In this document: positions 9,787-20,613 of the stretch, one piece after another
Numbering within the stretch: position 1 is the stretch's first letter
How the letters are laid out: each line of letters begins with the position of its first letter
NCBI GenBank assembly: GCA_947258585.1
Contig: CAMYIZ010000038.1
Coordinates: 1 to 64,000, forward strand
Source of the DNA: an uncultured Haliea sp.
GTDB lineage: Bacteria; Pseudomonadota; Gammaproteobacteria; Pseudomonadales; Halieaceae
DNA length: 64,000 nt
Direction: 5' to 3'
Made by a program: the position numbers and the translations under genes
The notes under the pieces: model-generated
Seen by the model: only the letters and a program-made list of their open reading frames with translations
The model's database searches: none
Told to the model about the DNA's origin: nothing

Positions 9787-10365
9787 GTGCCAACAGACCC
9801 CACGAGAACAGGCGAGAGCACGGACATTGCTGCCGGCGCGGATAGGGAGGCTGTGCGCCCTGCCGATGTGCGGTTGGCCGCCCTGAACCTGCTCGCGCGT
9901 CGTGAACATTCCCTGTCTGAACTCCAGACCAAACTCTGCCGGCGCTTCGATGCTCCCGACCTGGTGGCCTCCATTGTGCACGAGCTGCAACGGGAGAACC
10001 TGCAGAGCGACCAGCGCTACGCCGAGAGCCTGCTGCGGCAGCGCCTGCAGCGGGGCTATGGACCGGCTCGCATTCGCCAGGACATGCGTGAACGCGGCCT
10101 GGATGAGTCGGCGATAGCCACCGCTCACGCCGCTGTCGAACCAGACTGGTTTGCGCTGGCCGAGGACGTGTTCAAGCGCAAGTTTGGCAGTCGCCCAGTG
10201 GGGGCGCCCGCCGGCGACCCCGGTCGACAGGATGAAAATGTCGCCGGCCCGGACGCACGCCGGGAAGCACAGGAGGCGGCGTTCCGGGAAAAGGCCCGGC
10301 GCATGCGCTTTATGCAGTATCGTGGCTTTGCCACCGAGCATTTTCGGCATTTACTGGAGGATTGA
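9787..10365 (+). CDS. recX: Regulatory protein RecX
   Basis: Inhibitor or modulator of RecA filaments, 192 aa, longer than E. coli RecX (166). It has the three-repeat all-helical pattern: VRLAALNLLARREHSLSELQ, then LVASIVHELQRENLQSDQRYAES with YGPARIRQDMRERGLDE, and a C-terminal repeat REKARRMRFMQYRGF. An insert rich in Pro, Gly and Asp (around residues 138-155) separates the repeats. The GTG at 9787 gives a polar N-terminal lead. A later in-frame GTG at 9853 (VRPADVRLAALN) would give a more standard length. It is likely co-transcribed with recA by read-through. Confidence 0.9.
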   Translation: MPTDPTRTGESTDIAAGADREAVRPADVRLAALNLLARREHSLSELQTKLCRRFDAPDLVASIVHELQRENLQSDQRYAESLLRQRLQRGYGPARIRQDMRERGLDESAIATAHAAVEPDWFALAEDVFKRKFGSRPVGAPAGDPGRQDENVAGPDARREAQEAAFREKARRMRFMQYRGFATEHFRHLLED

Positions 10366-10465
10366 GGGCTGGTCGAAGCGTGGATCTTTGCTATCCTCCG
10401 CTGCCCCCGTCCATGAGCTGTCCCTATGATATTCACCTCCAGACTGCGAATCCGGCGCGATACCC

Positions 10466-12265
10466 ATGCGGGGCGGTAATACCGCGGAACCCGGCCAGAC
10501 ACTGAACTGGTCAATCCTGCTGCGTCTATGGCCCTATCTGCACGATCATCGGCGGCGTATCGCCCTGGCGCTGGTGTGTCTGCTGCTGGCCAAGGGCGCG
10601 GTGCTCATCATTCCCTTCATCATGAAGCACCTGGTGGACGGGATGAATCTGCAGGCCGGCGCGCAGCTGGCGGGTTTGCTCGCATTGGGCCTGGTGCTGG
10701 CCTATGGCCTGGCGCGGTTTTCCAGCGTCCTGTTCGGGGAACTGCGCGACACCCTGTTTGGTCGCGTGACCGAGCGCGCCATGCGCAAGCTGGGGCTCAA
10801 GGTATTCCGGCACGTGCACGCCCTGGACCTGGACTTTCACCTGCAGCGACGCACGGGCGGCCTGGCAAGGGACATTGAGCGAGGTACCAGCGGGGTCAGC
10901 TTCCTGCTGCGCTTCATGGTTTTCAATATCGTTCCCACCCTGTTCGAAATCGCCGCCGTGGTCTCGGTGTTTCTGATTGCCTACGGTGCCAGCTACGCGC
11001 TGGTGACGCTGGCTTCGGTACTCGCCTACGGCTGGTTTTCCTTTGGTGCCACCGAGTGGCGAACCCGCTTTGTTCGCGAGATGAACGAGGCGGACTCGGC
11101 CAGCAATACCCGGGCGGTGGACAGTCTGCTCAATTTTGAAACCGTGAAGTACTTCGGTAACGAGGATTTCGAAGCCCATCGCTACGATGAGGATCTGCAG
11201 CGTTGGGAGATGGCCCGGCGCAAGAACCGGCTCTCCCTGTTTGGGCTCAACGGCGGCCAGGCGCTGATTATCGCCGTCGCGCAGACCAGCATGATCGGCC
11301 TGGCGGTGTATCAGGTCCGTGCCGGCATCCTCACCCTCGGCGATTTCATCCTCATCAGCCAGTACATGATCCAGCTGTTCATGCCTCTGGGCTTCCTGGG
11401 CTTCGTCTATCGGGAAATGAAAGGCGCAATGGCCAATATCGAGAAGCTGTTTGCGCTGCTGGATGTGCGGCCCCAGGTGACCGAACGCGAAGCTGCGGCC
11501 GAACTGATCGTGGAGGATGCGGCGATCCGTTTCGACAATGTGAGTTTTGCCTACCAGGCCCAGCGGCCAATTCTGCAGGGCGTCAGTTTCACAGTACTGC
11601 CGGGACAGAAAGTGGCTGTGGTCGGCGCCAGCGGTGCCGGCAAGTCCACCCTGGTCAAGCTGCTGTTTCGCTTCTATGACCCGACTGCCGGCAGTATTGC
11701 TATCGACGGCCAGGATATCGCCGGGGTTACCCTGCAATCCCTGCGCCGGGCTGTCGGCATCGTGCCCCAGGACACGGTCCTGTTCAACGATACCCTGCTG
11801 GAGAACGTGCGTTACGGCAAGCCTGGCGCTGCCGACTCCGAGGTGACCGAGGCGATACGCATGGCGCACCTTGAGGAATTTCTTGCCCAGCTGCCGGAAG
11901 GTGGGGAGACCCGGGTGGGGGAGCGCGGCCTCAAACTCTCCGGGGGGGAGAAGCAGCGGGTCTCGATTGCGCGCACAGTGTTGAAGCGGCCGCCGATCCT
12001 GGTTTTCGACGAGGCCACTTCAAGTCTCGACAGCCGTTCGGAACAGTCGATCCTGTCGGCGCTGCGAGAGATCGCCCGGCATCACACCAGCCTGGTGATA
12101 GCCCATCGACTGTCCACGGTGGTTGATGCGGACCGCATACTGGTATTGCACCACGGCCGCATTGTCGAGCAGGGCGCGCACCGGGAGCTGCTGGCGCTGG
12201 ACGGGCACTATGCGGCGCTGTGGCGCGCCCAGCAGGATGAACAGGCGCGGGGGCCGGATCAGTAG
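10466..12265 (+). CDS. Atm1-type ABC exporter (fused permease and ATPase)
   Basis: Half-transporter of the ATM1/heavy-metal family, 599 aa, acting as a homodimer in the inner membrane. The N-terminal 320 residues hold six membrane helices, starting with the segment ALVCLLLAKGAVLIIPFIMK. The ATPase domain follows, with Walker A GASGAGKSTLVKLL near residue 390, signature LSGGEKQRVSIART and Walker B ILVFDEATSSLD. The domain order and the linker NFETVKYFGNEDFE are those of Atm1 and its bacterial homologues, which export glutathione-linked sulfur or metal species. The gene converges on the AbgT-family gene, and their ends overlap by seven bases. Confidence 0.88.
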   Translation: MRGGNTAEPGQTLNWSILLRLWPYLHDHRRRIALALVCLLLAKGAVLIIPFIMKHLVDGMNLQAGAQLAGLLALGLVLAYGLARFSSVLFGELRDTLFGRVTERAMRKLGLKVFRHVHALDLDFHLQRRTGGLARDIERGTSGVSFLLRFMVFNIVPTLFEIAAVVSVFLIAYGASYALVTLASVLAYGWFSFGATEWRTRFVREMNEADSASNTRAVDSLLNFETVKYFGNEDFEAHRYDEDLQRWEMARRKNRLSLFGLNGGQALIIAVAQTSMIGLAVYQVRAGILTLGDFILISQYMIQLFMPLGFLGFVYREMKGAMANIEKLFALLDVRPQVTEREAAAELIVEDAAIRFDNVSFAYQAQRPILQGVSFTVLPGQKVAVVGASGAGKSTLVKLLFRFYDPTAGSIAIDGQDIAGVTLQSLRRAVGIVPQDTVLFNDTLLENVRYGKPGAADSEVTEAIRMAHLEEFLAQLPEGGETRVGERGLKLSGGEKQRVSIARTVLKRPPILVFDEATSSLDSRSEQSILSALREIARHHTSLVIAHRLSTVVDADRILVLHHGRIVEQGAHRELLALDGHYAALWRAQQDEQARGPDQ

Positions 12266-13797
12266 GTGTAGCTGGATTGCAGCCCCAGTGGCAGGTCCAG
12301 CGCCCAGTAGCCGAGCAGGAACAGGGTCCAGAGAACAATAAAGGTGACCGAGTAGGGCAGCATCAGGGCGGTCACTGTGCCAATGCCGGCGCTGCGGATG
12401 TAGCGTTGGCAGTAGACCACCACCAGCGGGAAATAGGGCATCAACGGGGTAATGATATTGGTGGTGGAGTCGCCTATCCTGTAGGCGGCCTGGGTCAGGT
12501 CGGGGGATGCGCCCAGTTTCATCAGCATGGGCACCAGAATGGGTGCCAGCAGCGCCCACTTGGCGGAAGCCGAGCCCACGAACAGGTTCAGCAGGCCGGT
12601 CAACAGGACGATGCCGGAAATCGTGAGCGCGCCCGGCAGGCCCAGCGCCTGCAGCCCCGCGGCGCCCTTCACCGCCAGCAGGATGCCCAGGTTGGAGGCG
12701 CTGAAGGCGTAGATGAACTGGGCGATAAAGAACATGATCACCAGGTAGTAGCCCATGGTCTGCATGGTCTTGGTCATGCCCTCAATGACGTCGCGGCTGC
12801 TGCTGATCGTGCCGGCGGCAATGCCATAGATCACACCGGGCAACAGGAACAAGAGGAAAATCAGCGGCACGATTGAGGCCATCAACGGCGCCCCGGCTTC
12901 GGTCAGGGAGCCGCCCGGGCCGCGCCAGGCGGAATTTTCCGGCACGGCGCTGAATACCAGCAAGAGAACCACCGCCAGCATGCTCCAGAGGGCAATGCGC
13001 AGGGCCTGGCGCTCCCGCTCCCCCAGTTCCTGCATGCCGGTTTCCGCCGCCACATTCTCATCCAGTGGACTGCCGTGCTGCAGCCGCGGCTCGACAAAGC
13101 GGTCGGTCACCAGCCAGCCGACCAGGATAATCAGCAGCGATGAGACCGAGGTGAAAAAGTAGTTGTTCAGCGGGTTCAGCACCACGGAGGGGTCGATGAT
13201 CTGGGCAGCTGACTGGGAGATACCCTGCAACATCGGATCGATTGCCGAGGGGATGAAATTGGCCGAATAGCCGCCGGATACGCCGGCGAACGCGGCGGCA
13301 ATGCCGGCGAGTGGATGGCGCCCGGCGGCGTGGAAGATAATGCCACCCAGGGGTATTACCAGTACATAGCCCGCATCGGCTGCGGTATGGCTGACAATGC
13401 CGACCACGATCACCATCGGCGTCAGCAGCCAGCGGGCAGTAACGCCCAGCATGGCCCGCAGGGTGGAGTTGATAAAGCCGGTGTGCTCGGCAACGCCAAT
13501 TCCCAGCATGGCCACCAGAACGACACCGATGGGATGGAAATGGGCGAAGGTGGTGACCATCGCCGACAGGAATTGTGTCATCGCCCCTGCGGACAGCTGG
13601 TTAACCACGACCAGCGGTTCGCCGTTGCGAGGGTCGATGAGGTCGTATTCGAACAGGGAAAACAGCAGGGACAGCGCCCAGGTGACAAATAGCAGCGCAA
13701 TAAACAGCACGGCAGGATCGGGCAATTTGTTGCCTACCCTCTCAATACTGGCCAGGACTCTCTGGGTGCGCGTGGCGGGGAGGGGTGCCTGATTCAT
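12259..13797 (-). CDS. AbgT-family transporter
   Basis: Inner-membrane transporter of 512 aa with a dozen or so hydrophobic segments. Family marks include LPDPAVLFIALLF near the N-terminus, GVAEHTGFINSTLR, ADAGYVLVIPLGG and SGGYSANFIPSAIDPMLQG, FVGSASAKWALLAPI and YRIGDSTTNIITPLMPYFP. The ATG at 13797 begins the conserved MNQ...NKLPDP stretch; the longer open frame upstream is Arg-rich and not membrane-like. AbgT members either import p-aminobenzoyl-glutamate or export sulfonamide-type antimetabolites, and the sequence alone does not choose. No folate or abgAB genes are adjacent. Confidence 0.9.
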   Translation of the reverse strand: MNQAPLPATRTQRVLASIERVGNKLPDPAVLFIALLFVTWALSLLFSLFEYDLIDPRNGEPLVVVNQLSAGAMTQFLSAMVTTFAHFHPIGVVLVAMLGIGVAEHTGFINSTLRAMLGVTARWLLTPMVIVVGIVSHTAADAGYVLVIPLGGIIFHAAGRHPLAGIAAAFAGVSGGYSANFIPSAIDPMLQGISQSAAQIIDPSVVLNPLNNYFFTSVSSLLIILVGWLVTDRFVEPRLQHGSPLDENVAAETGMQELGERERQALRIALWSMLAVVLLLVFSAVPENSAWRGPGGSLTEAGAPLMASIVPLIFLLFLLPGVIYGIAAGTISSSRDVIEGMTKTMQTMGYYLVIMFFIAQFIYAFSASNLGILLAVKGAAGLQALGLPGALTISGIVLLTGLLNLFVGSASAKWALLAPILVPMLMKLGASPDLTQAAYRIGDSTTNIITPLMPYFPLVVVYCQRYIRSAGIGTVTALMLPYSVTFIVLWTLFLLGYWALDLPLGLQSSYTY

Positions 13798-14001
13798 GCC
13801 GTTGGCTTCTCGCGTAAAACCGCAGTGTAATTCGAGCGCGGGCTGGAGACAAACCCGCCGCAACGCCGCTGGAGCACCGCGGCGAGTTGCGCGGTCGGTT
13901 TGATTTGCTGAACGGCGGTTCGCCCCGGTCGCGCGCCGCTTGTGTCCCACTCTGCGCTGGGCCATGCTCCCGACAATACCGATAACAGACAGGCTGCCAC
14001 C

Positions 14002-15129
14002 ATGCTCTCAACATTCGATGACTACCCCATTCACCAGACAGCTGAACCCATAGCCCAGACCGCCAGCAGCGACCGCTGCACCTATGACCGCTACTGGTAC
14101 AACGCCCACGACCGCGACGGCGCCTTTTATTTTGGGGTGGGTCTGTGCCGCTATCCCAATCTGGGCATCATGGATTGCAGCCTGAGCCTGGCTATTGATG
14201 GCCAACAGTACGCGTTTCACGGTTCGCGGCGGGCGCCGTCAGAGCCTACCGACACCAGTGTCGGGCCCTTTGTCCTGCGCATTCTCGAACCCATGGGTCG
14301 CCATCAGTTGACCATCGGGCCCAACGAGACCGGAATCGAATGCGACCTGGTATTCACGCCCTATACAGCGTGCATGGAGGAGGGTCGCCAGACCCTGCGC
14401 AACGAGCGGCACCTGGTCATGGATGCAACCCGTCTCGACCAGTTCGGCAGCTGGCACGGCTGGATTCGCTACGATGGCCGGGAATTGCGCGTCGACGGCG
14501 CCACGACGTTGGGCCTCAAGGACCGTTCCTGGGGCATCCGTCCGGTGGGTGAGCCCTGGCCTGGCGGGGCCCCTATCAGCAGTTTCCAGGCCGTGCATTT
14601 CTGCTGGATGCCCATCCACTGGGACGACCAGTGCAGTCTCGCCGGCTGGTTCGAGGACGACAGTGGTCACCAGTGGCACTGCGATCAGGGTTTCCTGCCG
14701 CGCTATGCGGACACAGCCGCCATTCCCGGTACCAGCGATCCCGCCGCCTCTGTCTGGCAGGGCACGGTGGAGCATGCGATCGCGATGGTGCCGGGTACCC
14801 GCCGCGCCGCCAGCGCCACGGTGACCATGCGCGACCGCAGCGGCGAGGCCATGACGGTCACCCTGGAGCCGCTACTGGTACACCGCATGAAGGGTCTGGG
14901 TTACCAGCACCCACAGTGGGGCCACGGCAAGTGGCATGGCGAGCTGGTCATTGCCGGTGAGAGCTGGCGCGACAGCGACCTCGACCCCCTGGCCCTGGAA
15001 AACCTGCATATCCAGCAGGTGGTGCGCGCGACCTGCGGCGACCGGGTCGGGCACGGCGTACTCGAACAAATGCACATCGGCCCCTCCCGCACCTACGGCT
15101 TCAACGACTGGTTTGATGCGGCCGGCTAG
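14002..15129 (+). CDS. Lipocalin-like (AttH/CrtC-related) protein, function unknown
   Basis: Cytoplasmic-looking protein of about 375 aa, rich in Trp, Gly and His, that I cannot name. It has no signal peptide. Repeated beta-strand patterns (YWYNAHDRDGAFYFGVGLCRYP, GSWHGWIRYDG, LKDRSWGIRPVGEPW, HFCWMPIHWDD) resemble the double lipocalin-like fold of AttH/CrtC and of conserved proteins near steroid or terpenoid genes. The ATG at 14002 after GACAGGCTGCC is preferred over an in-frame ATG at 13942. It is divergent from the AbgT gene, with about 200 bp between the chosen starts. The following 166 bases (15130-15295) hold nothing I can identify. Confidence 0.6.
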   Translation: MLSTFDDYPIHQTAEPIAQTASSDRCTYDRYWYNAHDRDGAFYFGVGLCRYPNLGIMDCSLSLAIDGQQYAFHGSRRAPSEPTDTSVGPFVLRILEPMGRHQLTIGPNETGIECDLVFTPYTACMEEGRQTLRNERHLVMDATRLDQFGSWHGWIRYDGRELRVDGATTLGLKDRSWGIRPVGEPWPGGAPISSFQAVHFCWMPIHWDDQCSLAGWFEDDSGHQWHCDQGFLPRYADTAAIPGTSDPAASVWQGTVEHAIAMVPGTRRAASATVTMRDRSGEAMTVTLEPLLVHRMKGLGYQHPQWGHGKWHGELVIAGESWRDSDLDPLALENLHIQQVVRATCGDRVGHGVLEQMHIGPSRTYGFNDWFDAAG

Positions 15130-15295
15130 GTGGGGCCGGCCAGGTGGGGCTGCCGAGGCCTCCCATGGTGCAAGACTTGAACTCCTTGGCACCGAACTGG
15201 ACTCGGAAAAGTATCGAAGCTACCACTGAGTCTGAAGGACTTCCCGCTGTCGTAGTCCCTGCACTGGGCCCCTGCTCGGTAGGCAATGAGATGTC

Positions 15296-15727
15296 TCAGT
15301 CCAGTGGATAGGGCGGCCGCTGCCCGCCGCAGAGCACGTCGGTCACCTGTTCCGTGTCCATGTACTCGGTGAGCTTGACCAGCTTGCCCTTGTCGAATTC
15401 GAACAGGAAGTGGTAGTCGTTGCTGTAGGTCTGGCCGGACACGTGCTCACCCTCGCTGGAGGCTTCCACGGCCACTTTATCGCCCTCGGCCACCATGCCG
15501 CGCACGGTGAAGGTAATGCCCCTGGGGAAGACTTCCATGATGCTGGCAATGGCGCCGCGCAGTTCCGGATACTCAGTGAGGCCGGAAATGAGCGTTGCTC
15601 CCATGGTTTCCACGCAACCGTTTTTGGCGTAGGTGGCAAGCGCCGCGTCGACGTTGCCCGCGCTCAAGTCCGCGAGGAACTGGCGAACCTTCGCCTTGTT
15701 GTCTGTCTCTGTTGTCATCGTCGTCAT
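15296..15727 (-). CDS. NTF2-like / limonene-epoxide-hydrolase-fold protein
   Basis: Small alpha+beta cone protein, 143 aa, of the SnoaL/limonene-1,2-epoxide hydrolase superfamily. The pattern KVRQFLADLSAGNVDAALATYAKNG, then ITFTVRGMVAEGDKVAVEASSEGEHVSGQTYSNDYHFLFEFDKGKLVKLTEYMDT is typical, with the late Asp/Tyr region often forming the pocket. It could be an isomerase, hydrolase or plain binding protein. It is the last gene of a minus-strand run (monooxygenase, carboxylase, recQ, HMG-CoA reductase), but the 202-bp gap before it suggests a separate promoter. Confidence 0.75.
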   Translation of the reverse strand: MTTMTTETDNKAKVRQFLADLSAGNVDAALATYAKNGCVETMGATLISGLTEYPELRGAIASIMEVFPRGITFTVRGMVAEGDKVAVEASSEGEHVSGQTYSNDYHFLFEFDKGKLVKLTEYMDTEQVTDVLCGGQRPPYPLD

Positions 15728-15929
15728 CCGCGAGAAGGAGCGCCGGCCGGCGCCATGGCTCCATCTTAGTCGCCGCGGTCTGCCGCGCCATGTTGCTGGT
15801 ACAGCATTTCAAGCCAGTGCAGCCGGCCCGTTGCAGGGGGCCGGCGCTGGTTCAACTATTCGACAAGGAGGGCGGGAGCCCGGCGGGCGGAACACGGTCT
15901 TGCTCCCGGGCTGGAGCTGGGGGCGGTTC

Positions 15930-17117
15930 TCAGCGGTTCCTGCCCAGGCGTTCGTGGGCGTTGACCCATTCGTTTTCGCGGGTTTCCTTGTCCACCCGGG
16001 TGGCAGCGCCCAGCGACAGTTCCCCGGCGACGACCAGGCCGGCGGCGATTTCCGCCAGCTTCAGGACCTTGCCCTTGCCGTGGCAGTCCATGATCTCAAG
16101 GCACTCGCGCTGGGTGGGCAGGTTGGTGCCCCCGCCATAGGTGGCGAGGATGAGGGCCGGCAGGGTGATGGAGAAGAAGTAGTCGCCTGCACGGGTCACC
16201 CGGGTGTAGACGGTACACTGGTTGGATTCACCGATGTTGGCAATATCCTGGCCGGTGGCCAGGTACAGGGCAGCGAGTCCATTGGCCGGATGCGCGGCGT
16301 TGTTGGACGAATGGGTCAGAAAGGACGCAACGGTAGTGATGCCCCAGCCGTAGTGCATGGCTTCCGGGGTGATCCGCAGGTTGGCTTGCAGCACATCGCG
16401 TGGCACGGTGATTTCCGCGGTGACCCGGCGCCCGCGACCCTTGAGCGAGTTGACCGAGGAGGTGCGTTTTTCGGTGTCGAAGTTGCCGGAAAGCAGGTAG
16501 TGGCGCATCTTCGGGAACTGCTCGCGGATCCATTCGCAGGCGAAGAAGGTCGCCTTGCTGGTCATGTTCTGGCCGGCGGCGTCGCCGGTGCTGTAGTCAA
16601 AACGGGTGAACACCATGTTGTGGGCGATGTAGTGTTCGACCTCGTTGAGCTTGCCCACGGATGTGGTGCTTTCGGCCACCGCCTTGATCGCCGCAAAATT
16701 CTCCACCAGCCATTCGTTGAAATCCCGGGCGTCCCGGGCGTCCTTGAAGACGAAGCAGGGCGCCCGTTGCATGGCTTCGCCGCAGACGGTGGTCTTTACC
16801 CCACCGCTCTCGCGAATCACTTTCATGCCCCGGTTGTAGCTGGCCAGCATGGTGCCCTCGACAGTGGCCATCGGTACGTAGAACTCGCCCTGGGCGTGCT
16901 CGCCGTCGATCAGCAAGGGGCCCGCAAGGCCGATCGGCACCTGGACCACGCCGAACATGTTTTCGATATTGCCGGCCATGACCTCGGGCTCGAAGGAGAA
17001 CTGGCGCGTATGGTGCAGCTGCGCGGGGGTTTTTGCTTCGATAAAGGCCTGGCGTTCGGCGATGATCTCTCGGCTGTAGTCGTTATCGTTGTTGCGCGGG
17101 ATCTTGTTGTTGCTCAT
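15930..17117 (-). CDS. Hydroxymethylglutaryl-CoA reductase, class I-like
   Basis: Enzyme of 395 aa interconverting HMG-CoA and mevalonate. All four catalytic residues of class I enzymes can be placed: Glu87 in ATVEGTMLASYNRG, Lys217 in FDTEKRTSS, Asp291 in GQDIANIGES and His388 in WVNAHERLGRN. Substrate-binding IENMFGVVQVPIGLAGPL is also class I-like. The ATG at 17117, with GAGGGCG upstream, is chosen; the 92 open codons before it are Arg/Pro-rich and unlike the family. HMG-CoA reductase is uncommon in gammaproteobacteria, which use the MEP route, and no other mevalonate gene is in the window. It may serve a partial mevalonate branch or run in the catabolic direction. It is 71 bp downstream of recQ. 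Confidence 0.88.
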   Translation of the reverse strand: MSNNKIPRNNDNDYSREIIAERQAFIEAKTPAQLHHTRQFSFEPEVMAGNIENMFGVVQVPIGLAGPLLIDGEHAQGEFYVPMATVEGTMLASYNRGMKVIRESGGVKTTVCGEAMQRAPCFVFKDARDARDFNEWLVENFAAIKAVAESTTSVGKLNEVEHYIAHNMVFTRFDYSTGDAAGQNMTSKATFFACEWIREQFPKMRHYLLSGNFDTEKRTSSVNSLKGRGRRVTAEITVPRDVLQANLRITPEAMHYGWGITTVASFLTHSSNNAAHPANGLAALYLATGQDIANIGESNQCTVYTRVTRAGDYFFSITLPALILATYGGGTNLPTQRECLEIMDCHGKGKVLKLAEIAAGLVVAGELSLGAATRVDKETRENEWVNAHERLGRNR

Positions 17118-17188
17118 GGCATCGCCCTCGGGAAAATCGAAAGGGTAGGAAAAAGGTCTTCGCAGCGCAAGGGACGCCCCGCCGGGTA

Positions 17189-18994
<1,806 letters not shown>

Positions 18995-19039
18995 GGCGGG
19001 CGAGTATACCCCAGTCCGGCCTGCTTTCCGGTGATCCAA

Positions 19040-20506
19040 TCAGTGCAATAAGGCCTGAATCAGTTCGTTGCGCAGATCGCGGGGGGCTATGACCCGGTCA
19101 AAGGCCATGGCATCGGCACCGGCCCAGGCGCCGCTCTGGTGGGCCGCAAGCGCCTCGGTGGCATCGCGGTCAGCGCCGGTGGCTGCGGCGGCGCCCAGGG
19201 CCGGGATGCCGCCCAGGCTGACTCCGGGCAGCGCCAGGCTCACCAGCTGCCGGTCCCAGGGGTTCATGCCCATGACCGAGCTGCCGAAACCAAAGGCCTT
19301 GCGCAGGGTTACCACCACCTTTTGCCCGCGATAGTGGCGCTGGGCCCGGAACATGCCGGCCGCCGCCCGCAGGACGCCCGAGCGCTCCGCCGCGGGGCCG
19401 GGCATCACGCCGGGGTTGTCGACCAGGGATACCAGCGGCAGGCCGAAGCGGTGGGCCAGGCCGATAAAATAGCTGGCCTTGTCCGCGGCCTGGCGGGTAA
19501 TGGCGCCCGCCTCGACGGCGGGCTGGTTGGCAATCAGCAGGCAGCTGCGGCCGCCGATACGGGCGAGGGTGGTGATGAGGGTGCGGCCGTAGTCCGGCTG
19601 CAATTCCAGCAGGCTGTCGGTGTCCACCAGCTCCGCCAGCACCCTGCGCATGTCGTAGGGCTGCGCGACGGCCGGTGGAATGATATCGAGCAGGCTGTCC
19701 ACCGGGCGTGGCGCGCTTGCGGTGGGGTCCACGCCGTTGGCCGCGAGCGTGTCCGGCTCTGCCAGCAGAGCGAGAAATCGGCGCGCCAGGCTGAAGCACT
19801 CGGCCTCGCTGGCGCAGCGCTGGTGGGCGACGCCGCTGTCGCGGGTATGGAGCAGGGCGGAACCCAGTTCATCCGCAGTGGTGTCGATACCCATGGCGGC
19901 CTTCACCAGGGGTGGCCCGGCGCTGAAGAGAGCGCTGCCTTCGGCCATGATCACCAGGTCGGCGAACATGGCGGCGAGGGCGCCGTGGCCGGCGGAGGTG
20001 CCGAGCACAATGGCCACGATGGGAGCCTGTCCCTGCAGGTCCGCGAGCAGTTGCAGGTCACCGGGGGCATGGGGATAGCGCTCATCCTGGTTGCTGGCCC
20101 GCTCCCCGGCGCCGTCCAGCAAAACCAGGAGTGGACAGCGCTGTTCCAGCGCCAGTCGTACCAGGCGAGCGCGCTTGGCGGCGTTGGGGTGGCCAATCGA
20201 GCCGCCCTGAACGGTAAAGTCTTCCGCGAGGATAACGCAGCGGCGGCTGTCGATGTGGGCCGTGCCCGCCACCAGGCCATCGGCGGGCACCGCTGGCCGG
20301 CCGGCTGGATGCTGGCCACCCGCCAGGGCGCCGTACTCTCTGAAGCTGCCCGCGTCGGCCAACGCCTCGACACGCTCCCGGGCGGTGAGGCGCCCGCGGC
20401 GGTGCTGGCGGGCGATGCGTTCTTCCCCTCCCTGGGCGACTGCGGCCTGCTGGCGCTGGCGCAGCTCGGACAGCAGTGCTTCCCAGTGCTTGCGGTTTTC
20501 GGTCAT
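19040..20506 (-). CDS. Acyl-CoA carboxylase, carboxyltransferase (beta) subunit
   Basis: Biotin-dependent carboxyltransferase subunit of the propionyl-/methylcrotonyl-/geranyl-CoA carboxylase family, about 488 aa. Visible are RLTARERVEALADAGSFREYG, VILAEDFTVQGGSIG, the oxyanion-hole region TSAGHGALAAM, and in the second half FGLPLVSLVDNPGVMPGPAAERSG and KVVVTLRKAFGFGSSVMGMN. The partner biotin carboxylase/BCCP subunit is not in the window, so the complex must draw on a distant gene, or this protein has another role. The start ATG at 20506 (MTENRKHWE) is preferred over the ATG at 20524. It is downstream of the monooxygenase gene with a 107-bp gap. Confidence 0.85.
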   Translation of the reverse strand: MTENRKHWEALLSELRQRQQAAVAQGGEERIARQHRRGRLTARERVEALADAGSFREYGALAGGQHPAGRPAVPADGLVAGTAHIDSRRCVILAEDFTVQGGSIGHPNAAKRARLVRLALEQRCPLLVLLDGAGERASNQDERYPHAPGDLQLLADLQGQAPIVAIVLGTSAGHGALAAMFADLVIMAEGSALFSAGPPLVKAAMGIDTTADELGSALLHTRDSGVAHQRCASEAECFSLARRFLALLAEPDTLAANGVDPTASAPRPVDSLLDIIPPAVAQPYDMRRVLAELVDTDSLLELQPDYGRTLITTLARIGGRSCLLIANQPAVEAGAITRQAADKASYFIGLAHRFGLPLVSLVDNPGVMPGPAAERSGVLRAAAGMFRAQRHYRGQKVVVTLRKAFGFGSSVMGMNPWDRQLVSLALPGVSLGGIPALGAAAATGADRDATEALAAHQSGAWAGADAMAFDRVIAPRDLRNELIQALLH

Positions 20507-20613
20507 GGCGGCGGGCCGGATCATTGGTGGAGAACACCAAAATACGTAATGCCGTCGCCGCGGACAATGGCGGCGGCGCGGCTCCGGTTCAGTCTGTTGG
20601 TTCGCGCCGGCCT

